DNA from: Clostridia bacterium
GTDB lineage: Bacteria > Bacillota > Clostridia > Oscillospirales > CAG-382
NCBI GenBank assembly: GCA_017563195.1
Contig: JAFXDO010000037.1
Coordinates: 1 to 53,327 of the forward strand
DNA length: 53,327 bases
Direction of reading: 5' to 3'
Part shown: one piece after another, positions 6,070 through 14,576 of the stretch
Numbering within the stretch: position 1 is the stretch's first letter
How the letters are laid out: each line of letters opens with the position of its first letter
Program-made: the position numbers and the translations under genes
Notes under the pieces: model-generated
Database searches by the model: none
What the model was told of the DNA's origin: nothing
What the model saw: only the letters and a program-made list of their open reading frames with translations

Positions 6070-7329
6070 TTGAAAAGAATAATGATGATAATCATTTGTA
6101 TGCTGTTGCTTGCCTCCTGCGAGGACTCGATAGTTACAAAAGAAAGTGAAATCGAAAAGCGATACAGAGTCGTGCCGATTGGTATGATTGCTGAAGACGA
6201 TGCAAGCGACGAAGCCTTGCGCGCAGTATGGGTCTCGCAATTCGATATGCACCCGATATACCGCGACGGCGGCAGACAGAGGGCCAAGCAGGACTACGCA
6301 AGGTTAGTTGAAGTTATGCTCGACAATCTTATAAGAGACGGATTTAACACAGTGCTGTTGCAGGTACGTCCGAACGGCGACAGCATGTTTGTAAGCGATA
6401 TCTATCCCACATCCAAGTACGTTGCGGGAAGCTACGGAGGCTCCGTCGAATACGACGCTGTCGGGATTTATCTTGACAGTGCAAAGAAAAAGGGCATATC
6501 CGTACACGCCTGGATCAATCCATACAGGCTTTGCTATGAGGAAGAGCTGATCGCATACGGCAGAGGAATCCTGTACGAATGGTATTGCGAAGGAATCGGA
6601 AAACGGATCGAGCGCGCTCCTGACGGACTGCTGTACCTCGACCCGAGCTATGACGAGGTGCACAGCCTGATCGCAGACGGTGCTTCGGAAATACTTGCCG
6701 AATACGACTTTGACGGCATACATCTCGACGACTACTTTTACCCAACCGAATTCGAATTCGACGACCTTTATGAATTCTCTCAAAGCGGTTATTCCGACTT
6801 AGGCGAATTTCGACGAAGCAACACCGAAAAGACGGTAAGAGCGCTTTATGAAGCGGTGCACGGCTATGACGGAAGGGTGTTCGGCGTTGCACCCGCAGGA
6901 AATATATATTCGCTTGAGTCGGGATGGTATATAGATATTTACGGTTGGCTGTCGTCAGACGGTTACGTAGACTACATTATGCCGCAATTATATTACGGCT
7001 TCAACAACGCAACCTGCCCGTTTGATACCGTTCTTACCGACTGGTGCAATGCCGTAAAGAACGACGGAATAAAGCTCTATATCGGGCTTTCGGCGGCGAA
7101 ATGCGCGCTCGGAAGCGAGGGCTTCGCAGACGCATATGCCGGAAGTAGCGGCAAATACGAGTGGCGCGACAGCAAGGATATACTTGCTCGCTCCTGCAAA
7201 GCCGCGCTGAACGTTTCAGACGGCGTATGTATCTTCTCCTATTCATCGTTTTACGACCCCATCACAGGAAAAAGCAACCCTCTGACCGACGAAGAGAGGA
7301 CTGCGTTTATCGAAGTAAAAGGCTCCTGA
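6070..7329 (+). CDS. GHL10 (DUF187) glycosyl-hydrolase-like lipoprotein
   Basis: A 419-residue surface lipoprotein. The N-terminus has KR, a hydrophobic stretch and a lipobox LASC with the lipidated Cys at 17. The rest is a TIM-barrel of the glycosyl-hydrolase-like 10 family (YngK-like): LRAVWVSQFD opens it, then VLLQVRPNGDSMF, HAWINPYRL, DFDGIHLDDYFYP with its acidic pair, and VDYIMPQLYYG. The family is thought to act on cell-surface or peptidoglycan-related sugars, but chemistry is unproven for most members. I chose the TTG at 6070, which keeps the positively charged n-region and has AGGTGAT at 6058-6064; the ATG at 6082 is an alternative. Confidence 0.85.
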   Translation: MKRIMMIIICMLLLASCEDSIVTKESEIEKRYRVVPIGMIAEDDASDEALRAVWVSQFDMHPIYRDGGRQRAKQDYARLVEVMLDNLIRDGFNTVLLQVRPNGDSMFVSDIYPTSKYVAGSYGGSVEYDAVGIYLDSAKKKGISVHAWINPYRLCYEEELIAYGRGILYEWYCEGIGKRIERAPDGLLYLDPSYDEVHSLIADGASEILAEYDFDGIHLDDYFYPTEFEFDDLYEFSQSGYSDLGEFRRSNTEKTVRALYEAVHGYDGRVFGVAPAGNIYSLESGWYIDIYGWLSSDGYVDYIMPQLYYGFNNATCPFDTVLTDWCNAVKNDGIKLYIGLSAAKCALGSEGFADAYAGSSGKYEWRDSKDILARSCKAALNVSDGVCIFSYSSFYDPITGKSNPLTDEERTAFIEVKGS

Positions 7330-7348
7330 GAAAAACTCAAGAGCCTTT
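7318..7348. terminator. Bidirectional terminator, GHL10 / GH20
   Basis: An 8-bp stem (7318-7325 with 7341-7348) with an A-rich loop at the convergent ends of the two genes, overlapping the GHL10 stop codon and followed by a T-rich run. Confidence 0.75.
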
Positions 7349-7351
7349 ATC

Positions 7352-10138
7352 TTATTTCTTTTTCTTTTTGACTATCGCAACCACGACAACGATCACGGCT
7401 GCTGCGGCTGCTGCGGCGAGTATTATAGGCAACGCTTTGTTGCTCTTATTTTCCTCGGATTCACCGGATTCGTCGATTATGCTTTCCTCGGGATCATAGC
7501 GGTTGTAAGCATCGATTGCATTCGTAAGCTCGGCATACAATGCTTCAAGGTTTGCGGTAAACATAACCGATTCATTAAGATAAGCAGAAAGCTCGTTACT
7601 CTTGGTGCGTATCTCCCTAAACGAGGGATTATCCTTATCTCCGTTTGTAAGAATATATTCTGCATCCTTGATTATCGCATTATAGCGCGCCTCGTCGAAG
7701 CTGTATGCGCGGAACTCGCAGATGCCGCCGCTGTAATAAGTGTTCCAATCTGCCATATACCAGCGTTTGAGCTGTACGTACTTGATATATCTCGCTTTAA
7801 CGGAGTTTTCAAGCTTTATCACGTCGGTTTGGCGCATACCCTCGGTCGTATCCGATACCTCGTAAATCTTTTCAAAGCTTTCACCGTCTGTCGATGCGTA
7901 TATCTCGTACTGCGGCACGCGCTCGAAGAAGTCGATCTCGATCACCGACAGGTCGTATTCCTTACCAAGATCGAGCATCAGCCATTGTGTGTCGACGTCG
8001 CGCGCGAAGGAAAGCCTTGTGTTTTCGTTGCCGTCAACAGCCATTTCTGCGGTAAATCTGCCGTCGTTGACCTCCAGTCCCGAAACCGTCGCGTGTGCAT
8101 TATAAGCGACATTCGCCTTTGCAAGGATGCTCTTTGCGTCGACCGCATAAGGGACGACCTTGATATTGTCGATGCTTCCCTTTGTGCCCTTGCCGATTTC
8201 TGCAAGAGGTATGGTCAGGGTATTAAGCTTGGTGCCGTTCCTGTTAAGATCGTTTTTCGGCGCATAAAATTTTTCGCCGTTCACAGAAAGATAGGTGTTC
8301 TTAAGGTCGCTCGAAAGACAAATATGCGTCCTTTCATTAAGCGGTATCCGATAATCGAACACAAACGTATAGAATTCGGTCTTATAGCCGAAATTGCCCC
8401 TACCGTCTGCATCGGCAAGTATCTCTACCCCGTCGCCCGAAAACAGAGGCGAGTCGTTTATCTCGGTCAAGGTTACGTCAAATTCAAGAGTATTGGGGAA
8501 TCCGACCGCCTTTGGGGTAAGCGTCAGGTAGGATTCACCGTCGAGCAAGAATTCACCGTCCTTGATATCGCCGTAAAGCGCAGCATATTCGGGTACGTTG
8601 GATTCAAAATCGACAAGCAGTTCACTATCAACCAACGAATGTCTTCCCGGATCGGCATCACCCGCCCTCAAAGACAGAGTCTCGAAACGGGATATGAAGT
8701 CCTTTACGTCTCGATTTGCGGTATCTTCACCGCACCAGCTCTTTTCCGATACGAGGCATACCATACCGCGTAATCTGTCGAATATGTCAAATTTGGTTAC
8801 ACCCAAATATTCGGTATGCAGATCGTTCCACAAAGCGAAGCAGGCACCGAGGAGACGCTCGTCGTCGGGATCCATTTTACATTCCCTGTTATACATATCG
8901 AACATATTTACCTGCCAATTGCTATACAGGTATTCAAGATCGAAATAATCGGGAAAGCCGTAATTGGTAGTGGGAACCGTGTAAAGTATCATATTCACGG
9001 TGTTGATCACGTCAAAATCGCTTTCAAGCACCTTGTCAAGTCCCGAAATGTTAACGTCCCAGAAGTTCATTTGAGCATTTTGAGAAATAGGCGTTTCACC
9101 CGGGAAGCCCGCCTCTCCCAATCCGCCCCAGAAGCGCGGTGTATATCCGAGCGAATTTACGTAATCGATAAGCTCGTCTGTATACTTACGCATCTGCTCG
9201 GCGTATTCACGCGGGTATTCGTCGGTACCGATATGCACCACCTTTCCGACAAACACGGGGTCGTCGCCGGTCATATACTCGGCGAAAAGGTTCTTTACAA
9301 ACTCAAGTGTTTCGGGCTTCGAAATATCGAGACAGCGGTTATTACCCTCGAGGTAAGGAGGGGGATTTTCCGCTTTGGAATAACAGCTCGAGTGGAACGG
9401 GGTGTCGATCTCGGTGACGACGGTCACGCCGTATTCAAGCATCTTCTTTTGGTATGCGCGGTATTCGTCCTTGGTGTAGTAGCCGTCCTCAGACGAAAGC
9501 CCCTTGACATCGCTTTCAAGGCGGAAGCCCGAATAGCCGTTTGCGCCGTCGTCGTTAATATGGAGATGTATTTCATTCATCTTGAAATACGCCATATAAC
9601 GAGTAATCTCCTCAACGTAGTCGAGAGGGATCCACGCCCTGCCGACGTCGAGCATACCCGATCTTACCTCATATTCGGGATAATCGACAGCTCTGCCGCA
9701 GGGGAATTCTTTATCTGCAGTAAGGCACTGCACGACGGTAATACCGCCGTAGAGAAGCCCTGTATCGGACGACGCCTTAACGTTGATGGCATTTTCCTCG
9801 GCTACAAGCTCATAGCCCTCGCCCCCGACGCTTGAAGCAAGGCTCTCGTCAAGCGTGAATATGATTTCATTGCCGCCGCGTGACGAATCGACCGTTTCGA
9901 GCTCAAGCGAAAGCATCTCCTTAAAGAAAGTCGAAACCTTTTCGACCGAAGCTGAGCCCGAAACGTTTACAAGCACGGTATTTGAATCGGCAACAAAGCT
10001 GCCGCTTGAACCATACCATTCACGTATTGAGGGAATTACTGTGGGAGCATCATTAACGCTCTTTTCTGCAAAAGAGGATATTGAAAGCGGGTTCAACATA
10101 AATATCACCGTTAAGATAAAAGCGCAAAATCTTTTCAT
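7352..10138 (-). CDS. Membrane-anchored GH20 beta-N-acetylhexosaminidase
   Basis: A 928-residue exported enzyme releasing terminal GlcNAc/GalNAc from glycans. Order: signal peptide (~1-24); GH20b-type N-domain to ~150; GH20 TIM barrel with EIHLHINDD near 190 and the catalytic pair Asp306-Glu307 in HIGTDEYP; a concanavalin-like segment with a laminin-G feel (~560-690); an F5/8C-type carbohydrate-binding domain ending in KARYIKYVQ and ICEFRAY (~740-850); a helical stalk; an acidic linker; and a C-terminal Ala/Val-rich membrane span ending in five lysines. The tail implies membrane rather than sortase anchoring. It lies 16 nt after the thioesterase gene and shares its promoter. Host mucin or chitin-type glycans are plausible substrates. 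Confidence 0.9.
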   Translation of the reverse strand: MKRFCAFILTVIFMLNPLSISSFAEKSVNDAPTVIPSIREWYGSSGSFVADSNTVLVNVSGSASVEKVSTFFKEMLSLELETVDSSRGGNEIIFTLDESLASSVGGEGYELVAEENAINVKASSDTGLLYGGITVVQCLTADKEFPCGRAVDYPEYEVRSGMLDVGRAWIPLDYVEEITRYMAYFKMNEIHLHINDDGANGYSGFRLESDVKGLSSEDGYYTKDEYRAYQKKMLEYGVTVVTEIDTPFHSSCYSKAENPPPYLEGNNRCLDISKPETLEFVKNLFAEYMTGDDPVFVGKVVHIGTDEYPREYAEQMRKYTDELIDYVNSLGYTPRFWGGLGEAGFPGETPISQNAQMNFWDVNISGLDKVLESDFDVINTVNMILYTVPTTNYGFPDYFDLEYLYSNWQVNMFDMYNRECKMDPDDERLLGACFALWNDLHTEYLGVTKFDIFDRLRGMVCLVSEKSWCGEDTANRDVKDFISRFETLSLRAGDADPGRHSLVDSELLVDFESNVPEYAALYGDIKDGEFLLDGESYLTLTPKAVGFPNTLEFDVTLTEINDSPLFSGDGVEILADADGRGNFGYKTEFYTFVFDYRIPLNERTHICLSSDLKNTYLSVNGEKFYAPKNDLNRNGTKLNTLTIPLAEIGKGTKGSIDNIKVVPYAVDAKSILAKANVAYNAHATVSGLEVNDGRFTAEMAVDGNENTRLSFARDVDTQWLMLDLGKEYDLSVIEIDFFERVPQYEIYASTDGESFEKIYEVSDTTEGMRQTDVIKLENSVKARYIKYVQLKRWYMADWNTYYSGGICEFRAYSFDEARYNAIIKDAEYILTNGDKDNPSFREIRTKSNELSAYLNESVMFTANLEALYAELTNAIDAYNRYDPEESIIDESGESEENKSNKALPIILAAAAAAAVIVVVVAIVKKKKK

Positions 10139-10154
10139 CGCTTATCATTCCTTG

Positions 10155-10538
10155 TTATTTATTGAGCTTCGCATAGGTCTTTTCGGTAAAACGCTCGGAT
10201 AAAACAATGAAGCGCTCGTGTATACCCTCACCGATAACACCGCATTCGTCGGACGCAGACACGTTAAATACAAGGCGTCTGCCATCGCGCTCTATCAGCT
10301 CAGCCGTGGCTGAGACGTTCATTCCGACAGGTGTTGCCGCAAGATGCTTAACGTTCAAAAGAGTACCTACAGAGGTTTCCTCTTCCGATAAAACGCCCTC
10401 CAATGCGACACACGCCGCCTTCTCTATCAACGCAAGCATAGCAGGAGTCGCGTACACGTTAAGACTGCCGCTTCCGACAGATTTTGCAGTATTGTTTTCA
10501 GTAACCGCTTCGTTTACGGTTGCTTTGATATTTTCCAT
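10155..10538 (-). CDS. FlK-like hot-dog thioesterase
   Basis: A 127-residue single hot-dog domain resembling the fluoroacetyl-CoA thioesterase-like family: YATPAMLALIEKAACVALEG, a conserved SVGTLLNVKHLAATPVGM segment that holds the Thr/His-type active site, and a C-terminal strand with GEGIHERFIV. Such proteins hydrolyse short acyl-CoAs, or only bind them; which one is unknown here. The ATG at 10538 is preferred over upstream in-frame starts because AAGGGTGA precedes it. It is first in a two-gene transcript with the GH20 gene, an unusual partner with no obvious metabolic link. Confidence 0.85.
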   Translation of the reverse strand: MENIKATVNEAVTENNTAKSVGSGSLNVYATPAMLALIEKAACVALEGVLSEEETSVGTLLNVKHLAATPVGMNVSATAELIERDGRRLVFNVSASDECGVIGEGIHERFIVLSERFTEKTYAKLNK

Positions 10539-10567
10539 AAAATTCACCCTTTTTGATTGATATTTAA

Positions 10568-10596
10568 AGTTTATCATATCGCAGATATACTGTCAA
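10568..10596 (-). promoter_or_regulatory. Promoter of the thioesterase-GH20 operon
   Basis: On the minus strand TTGACA (10591-10596), 17 nt, TAAACT (10568-10573). Confidence 0.8.
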
Positions 10597-10628
10597 TCGA
10601 AAATATTTTTATTTTTTTAAAAAAACTA

Positions 10629-10657
10629 TTGACAAAATTGGTTGGTTGTTATAGACT
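10629..10657 (+). promoter_or_regulatory. Promoter/operator region of the blaI-blaR1-like operon
   Basis: TTGACA (10629-10634) and TAGACT (10652-10657) with a 17-nt spacer. CTATT at 10626-10630 and AATAG at 10658-10662 form a small inverted repeat bracketing the promoter, a reasonable place for a BlaI-type dimer to bind, but no canonical TACA/TGTA operator is evident. Confidence 0.6.
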
Positions 10658-10748
10658 AATAGCGAGGTTGGTGATCGCAAACCATTTCGGCCGAATGGTT
10701 GGCATCCGCAAACCCGTGTGCACACAAATAAACAACGAAGGTGAAATT

Positions 10749-11111
10749 ATGGAAAATTTGAAGTTATGCGAAAGCGATTACCGTTTTATGTCGGTCATTT
10801 GGGATAATGAGCCGCTTCCTTCCGGAAAGCTTGTCGAGCTTTGCAATGAAAGGCTCGGCTGGAAAAAACCCACGACCTACACTACGCTGAAAAAGCTTTG
10901 CGAAAAGGGATTTGCGCAGAACAAGGACACCGTTGTTAGCGCGCTCATTCCCCGCGACAGAGTGCAGACCTATGCGAGCGAGCATTTTGTCGAGCATACC
11001 TTTGAAGGATCGCTTCCAAAATTTCTTGTTTCATTTCTCGGCGGCAAAAAGCTGAGCGAGGACGAGGCGGAGGAATTGAAGAAGCTTATCGACGAACACA
11101 AGGAGGATTAG
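10749..11111 (+). CDS. BlaI/MecI family transcriptional repressor
   Basis: 120-residue winged-helix repressor. The N-terminal two thirds carry the BlaI pattern (ESDYRFMSVIWDNEPLPSGK, then the recognition segment KKPTTYTTLKKLCEKG) and the C-terminal helices form the dimer/cleavage region. In known systems the partner BlaR1/MecR1 senses a signal at the membrane and triggers removal of the repressor from its operator. The start at 10749 follows GAAGGTGA. It lies 1 nt before the M56 sensor gene, so the two are co-translated. No beta-lactamase or PBP gene is nearby, so the regulated signal may not be an antibiotic. Confidence 0.92.
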   Translation: MENLKLCESDYRFMSVIWDNEPLPSGKLVELCNERLGWKKPTTYTTLKKLCEKGFAQNKDTVVSALIPRDRVQTYASEHFVEHTFEGSLPKFLVSFLGGKKLSEDEAEELKKLIDEHKED

Positions 11112-11112
11112 T

Positions 11113-12900
11113 ATGGTAGATTTTTTCAATACCATACTTGAAATGAGCGTCAAGGGCGCGGTAGTTGCACTTGTCGTTATGCTCCTGCGCGTGATTCTTT
11201 ACAAGGCACCGAAGAAGTATTCCTATCTTCTTTGGGGCGTTGTCGGATTTCGACTCGTTTGTCCGATAAGCTTTGCGTCGGTTATGAGTATATTCAGAAT
11301 CGCGTCTCCGAAGGCTCCTACGTTGCCCGGCGTCGGCGGCGATATAGTCGTCAGCAGAGGTAATGAGTTTGGCATTTCGGTAGACAGTGACGATTTTGTA
11401 AGCAACGGATTTGCAAGCGTCGAATTTGCTCAAAAGCTTGATTTTATCGATATCTTCAACAGAATTGTAATGATAATATGGGTCATCGGAGTGATCATTG
11501 CACTCGGTTACAATTTCGTTTCGTATTTCAGGCTTAAGGCAAGGATGGAGTTTGCGGTACGCTACAAAGACAACGTTTTTATGTCCGAAAGCGTCAGCTC
11601 GCCGTTTGCTTTGGGTTTTTTCAGCCCAAGGATATACCTGCCCTACGGTCTCGACGACAACACGATGGAGCAGATAATTGCCCACGAGAAATGTCATATC
11701 AAAAGGCTTGACCATATCGTAAAGCCTCTGGCGTTTCTGATACTTTCAATACATTGGTTCAATCCGATTTGCTGGTTGGCTTTCAGGCTTATGAGCCTCG
11801 ATATGGAAATGAGCTGTGACGAAAAGGTTCTGAAAATTCGAGGAGATGAAGTCATGAAGAAAAACTATACGAGAGCATTGCTCTCTTTTGCAAGCAACAA
11901 GCGCTTCCCTGCCCCGAGTCCCATTGCATTCAGCGAAAGCAGCGGAAACGCAAAAAAGCGCATCAAGCACGCACTTTATTGGAAAAAGCCCAAGCTGGCT
12001 GTAAATCTCATTTGCATTTTCATTTGTGTAGCCGTCCTTGTTGCCTGTGCGGCAGATGCAGGTGACTACAAATGGAAGGACGTAAAGACCGAAGTCTTCG
12101 GCGACGTACCCTACAACATAGTTTACGTTTCGAACGGCGACGGCACCTGCTACGTCAGCGAGATACGAGTTGATAAGGATCACAACGGCAATATTCACCT
12201 TGTTATACCCGAAAAAGCTCCCAACGGCGACACGGTAACGGCGATAAAAAACCACTGGGGACTTACAAGCGGCGAAACAAAGGTCAACCTTCCGACTTAT
12301 CTTACCTTTGACAGCATGAAGGCGATAATCAAGCGCATCGAAACTGCGGACGTCAAAGCGACGACGGTCGGTCGATTCACCTACGGAAGCTCTACCGAGC
12401 GTGATGCCAAGATCTTTAACGCGTTTTACGCCGAAAGGATCGGTGACGACGGTACGGGCTACTACGAGCTTGAGCCTTTTATGAATCTCGAGGAAAAGAA
12501 CAGACTTGCGTATATGCTCGATTTCTACGGATACGACGAGGAGGCGTGCTACGAGGACACAGTCAGCTTCCTTAACAGCCTTAAGGTCGAGGACGACGTA
12601 CGTAACAGCTTCGCACGCGAGGCATTCAAGTATATGTATCATTACGGAAGCAGCATTACCGAGATCACTCTGCCCTCAACCGTGAAGCTTATCGACTACG
12701 GCTCGTTCGACGGCTGCAACAATCTTAAAAAGGTCCGTGGCATCAGCGACGACTGCGAATTGTTCGTCTATGCAGAGCAGCTCACGACCGGTCTGCAGGC
12801 AGACTATACGGTGGTTATCAACGGAACTCCCAAGGAAAAGCTATACAGCGACGTTCCCGATCACGATGCGAACGAAGACTTTATAAAAGCGCTTGACTAA
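11113..12900 (+). CDS. BlaR1-like M56 peptidase sensor with non-PBP C-terminal domain
   Basis: A 595-residue membrane protein. Residues 1-220 hold hydrophobic segments (about 12-30, 38-60, 115-135 and 200-222) around a cytoplasmic M56 zinc peptidase with HEKCH at 191-195 and CDE at 235-237. A last membrane span lies near 298-315. The exterior part is not a penicillin-binding domain; it has beta-rich segments and, near the C-terminus, a BspA-type leucine-rich repeat (EITLPSTVKLIDYGSFDGC). The sensor domain has thus been swapped while the signalling peptidase stays. It is paired with the BlaI-like repressor just upstream. What it senses is unknown. Confidence 0.87.
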   Translation: MVDFFNTILEMSVKGAVVALVVMLLRVILYKAPKKYSYLLWGVVGFRLVCPISFASVMSIFRIASPKAPTLPGVGGDIVVSRGNEFGISVDSDDFVSNGFASVEFAQKLDFIDIFNRIVMIIWVIGVIIALGYNFVSYFRLKARMEFAVRYKDNVFMSESVSSPFALGFFSPRIYLPYGLDDNTMEQIIAHEKCHIKRLDHIVKPLAFLILSIHWFNPICWLAFRLMSLDMEMSCDEKVLKIRGDEVMKKNYTRALLSFASNKRFPAPSPIAFSESSGNAKKRIKHALYWKKPKLAVNLICIFICVAVLVACAADAGDYKWKDVKTEVFGDVPYNIVYVSNGDGTCYVSEIRVDKDHNGNIHLVIPEKAPNGDTVTAIKNHWGLTSGETKVNLPTYLTFDSMKAIIKRIETADVKATTVGRFTYGSSTERDAKIFNAFYAERIGDDGTGYYELEPFMNLEEKNRLAYMLDFYGYDEEACYEDTVSFLNSLKVEDDVRNSFAREAFKYMYHYGSSITEITLPSTVKLIDYGSFDGCNNLKKVRGISDDCELFVYAEQLTTGLQADYTVVINGTPKEKLYSDVPDHDANEDFIKALD

Positions 12901-12903
12901 AAA

Positions 12904-12931
12904 AATCACCCCAAGAATTCTTGGGGTGATT
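12904..12931. terminator. Bidirectional terminator, blaR1-like / ZIP
   Basis: A 28-nt perfect palindrome (12904-12917 with 12918-12931) between convergent genes, with A-run before and T-rich run after. Confidence 0.9.
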
Positions 12932-12940
12932 ATTTATTGT

Positions 12941-13702
12941 TTAGCCTAAAAGCACGTCGGTCGCAAGCATTATGCAAAAGCCTACAAGCAACGAATAGGT
13001 TGCGCCGCGCTCGTTACCGTGGGCGTGTGTTTCGGGTATCATTTCATCGCTGATGACGTAAAGCATCGTGCCTCCTGCAAACGCAAGCGCAAACGGAAGT
13101 ATAAACGTCGCCACGCTGACTGCAAAATAACCGATAAAGGTTCCTATAACCTCGATCACACCTGTAAATGCCGCACACATGAAGGTCCTGCGCGGAGATA
13201 CGCCCGCAGAAAGCATCGGGCCGATTATGACCATACCCTCGGGTATTTTCTGAAGCGCGATACCGCCCGCAATAAGCAGCGCCTGCGTATTATCGCCCGA
13301 GCCGAAGCCTACGCCCGCAGCTATGCCCTCGGGCAGGTTGTGAATAGCTATAGCAGTCACGAACAGCAGCACCTTATCTACGTTTGTGTGTTCGTGCGAT
13401 TCGTTGTGGACGTCGTCGGAGCCGATCATCTTATGCAGGTGCGGAACAAGCTTATCGATGAGATTCAGGCAAAGTGCGCCTGTAAAAATTCCTGCAACCG
13501 TGATAAGCAATCCGTATTTTCCGCCGTATTCCAGAGAAGGAAGCACAAGACCCAACACAGCAGCTGCAAGCATTACCCCTGCCGCGAAGGAAAGGACGAT
13601 ATCTGAAAATTTATGTGATATTTTCTTAAAGGCAAAGCCAATGAGAGATCCGAACACCGTTGCGCCACCAACTCCGAGCGCGGTGATCAAAACCATTTCC
13701 AT
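12941..13702 (-). CDS. ZIP family divalent-metal transporter
   Basis: A 253-residue integral membrane transporter of the ZIP/GufA family, importing Zn2+, Fe2+ or related ions. It shows about eight hydrophobic segments and the binuclear-site signatures HNLPEGIAAGVG (fourth helix) and LQKIPEGM (fifth helix). A His-rich loop (DDVHNESHEHTN) precedes the fourth helix, as usual. The ATG at 13702 follows GAGGTGG; an in-frame GTG at 13711 overlaps that RBS and is rejected. It lies downstream of the oxygen-defence operon beyond a terminator hairpin, so read-through could supply part of its transcription. Metal choice cannot be told from sequence. Confidence 0.92.
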   Translation of the reverse strand: MEMVLITALGVGGATVFGSLIGFAFKKISHKFSDIVLSFAAGVMLAAAVLGLVLPSLEYGGKYGLLITVAGIFTGALCLNLIDKLVPHLHKMIGSDDVHNESHEHTNVDKVLLFVTAIAIHNLPEGIAAGVGFGSGDNTQALLIAGGIALQKIPEGMVIIGPMLSAGVSPRRTFMCAAFTGVIEVIGTFIGYFAVSVATFILPFALAFAGGTMLYVISDEMIPETHAHGNERGATYSLLVGFCIMLATDVLLG

Positions 13703-13725
13703 ATAATCCACCTCGTTAAAGAGAG

Positions 13726-13754
13726 ATCGGGAAGGAATTTTGATCCTCCCCGAT
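13726..13754. terminator. Hairpin terminator after the oxygen-defence operon
   Basis: Imperfect stem (13726-13736 with 13744-13754) between the end of the 2Fe-2S protein gene and the ZIP gene, flanked by T/A-rich tracts. Confidence 0.65.
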
Positions 13755-13761
13755 TATTATT

Positions 13762-13977
13762 TTATGCGTTATCTGCAGAGGGCGCCATCATAAGCTCGGA
13801 GATGATGTCGAGAACCTTCTGATGACAGCCGCCGCAGCCGGTAGAGCACTTCGTTGCGAGCTGTACGCCCTTGAATGCCTCGAGTACGCTCGGGAAGGTT
13901 TCGTGGGTGTGAAGCGCATCCTCGATATCGCCGTAGCTGACCTGCATACAATTACATACCATATAGTTTTCTTTCAT
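13762..13977 (-). CDS. BFD-like (2Fe-2S) protein
   Basis: 71-residue Fe-S protein resembling bacterioferritin-associated ferredoxin and the BFD-like domain of NifU/NirB. Its cysteines are C-x-C (residues 8 and 10) and the KCSTGCGGC cluster, followed by a short helix. Such domains pass electrons or bind regulatory clusters. The RBS AGAGGTAA selects the start at 13977. It is last in the operon FDP - desulfoferrodoxin - rubredoxin - this gene, which suggests a role as an electron carrier in oxygen or superoxide reduction, or in iron release under stress. Confidence 0.8.
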   Translation of the reverse strand: MKENYMVCNCMQVSYGDIEDALHTHETFPSVLEAFKGVQLATKCSTGCGGCHQKVLDIISELMMAPSADNA

Positions 13978-13989
13978 TTAATTTACCTC

Positions 13990-14145
13990 TTATTCTTCGC
14001 TGAAATTGTCCTTGCCGACGCCGCAGAGCGGGCATTCAAAGTCTTCGGGAAGGTCAGAAAACAGGGTGCCGGGCTCGATTCCGAAGTCGGGAGCACCGAG
14101 CTCCTCGTCGTATTCCCAGCCGCATACCTCACATACGTACTTCAT
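13990..14145 (-). CDS. Rubredoxin
   Basis: 51-residue rubredoxin, [15 protein letters not shown] at the start and [13 protein letters not shown] near the end. Four Cys (5, 8, 38, 41) bind a single iron. It carries electrons to superoxide reductase and flavodiiron protein in anaerobes, and both genes are directly upstream. RBS AAAAGGAGA lies before the ATG. It is 18 nt after the desulfoferrodoxin gene and 12 nt before the 2Fe-2S protein gene. Confidence 0.96.
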   Translation of the reverse strand: MKYVCEVCGWEYDEELGAPDFGIEPGTLFSDLPEDFECPLCGVGKDNFSEE

Positions 14146-14163
14146 GTCAGTTGTCTCCTTTTA

Positions 14164-14544
14164 TTAAAGTTCGGTCTTCCACAAGCCGTGGAGATTGCAA
14201 TACGCGTAAACAGCAACAGGAGTTTCCCCCTCAAGTGCAAACACAACGTTGGGTGCATCGCCTGCATTGAGGCACTTTCTCTGTCCGCCTCTGTCGGTCT
14301 GAAGGTATACCCATTCGATAAGATGCTCTTCGGTCATGGGATGATCTACCGAGCCTACGTTTACGATAACCTTACCGTTTTCAACGGTGACAACGGGAAT
14401 ATGCTTTTCCTTACTTGCTTCAACGGTACCGGGAACGATATGTGTCATCTTCTTGCCGCAACACATCATCGGAACACCCGATTCGTTTATCATCCCCACG
14501 AGATTACCGCAGGTCTCACATACAAAAAACTTTGCTTCTTTCAT
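14164..14544 (-). CDS. dfx: Desulfoferrodoxin (superoxide reductase)
   Basis: 126-residue two-domain enzyme reducing superoxide to peroxide without releasing O2. The N-terminal desulforedoxin-like iron site has Cys9, Cys12, Cys28 and Cys29; the C-terminal catalytic site has the expected His48 (in EKHIP), His68, His74, Cys116 and His119 (CNLH). Both centres look intact. AAAGGAA before the ATG is the RBS. Second gene of the oxygen-defence operon, 32 nt after the flavodiiron gene. Confidence 0.95.
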   Translation of the reverse strand: MKEAKFFVCETCGNLVGMINESGVPMMCCGKKMTHIVPGTVEASKEKHIPVVTVENGKVIVNVGSVDHPMTEEHLIEWVYLQTDRGGQRKCLNAGDAPNVVFALEGETPVAVYAYCNLHGLWKTEL

Positions 14545-14576
14545 AGCTAATTTCCTTTCTAAGCTGTTATATTGTT

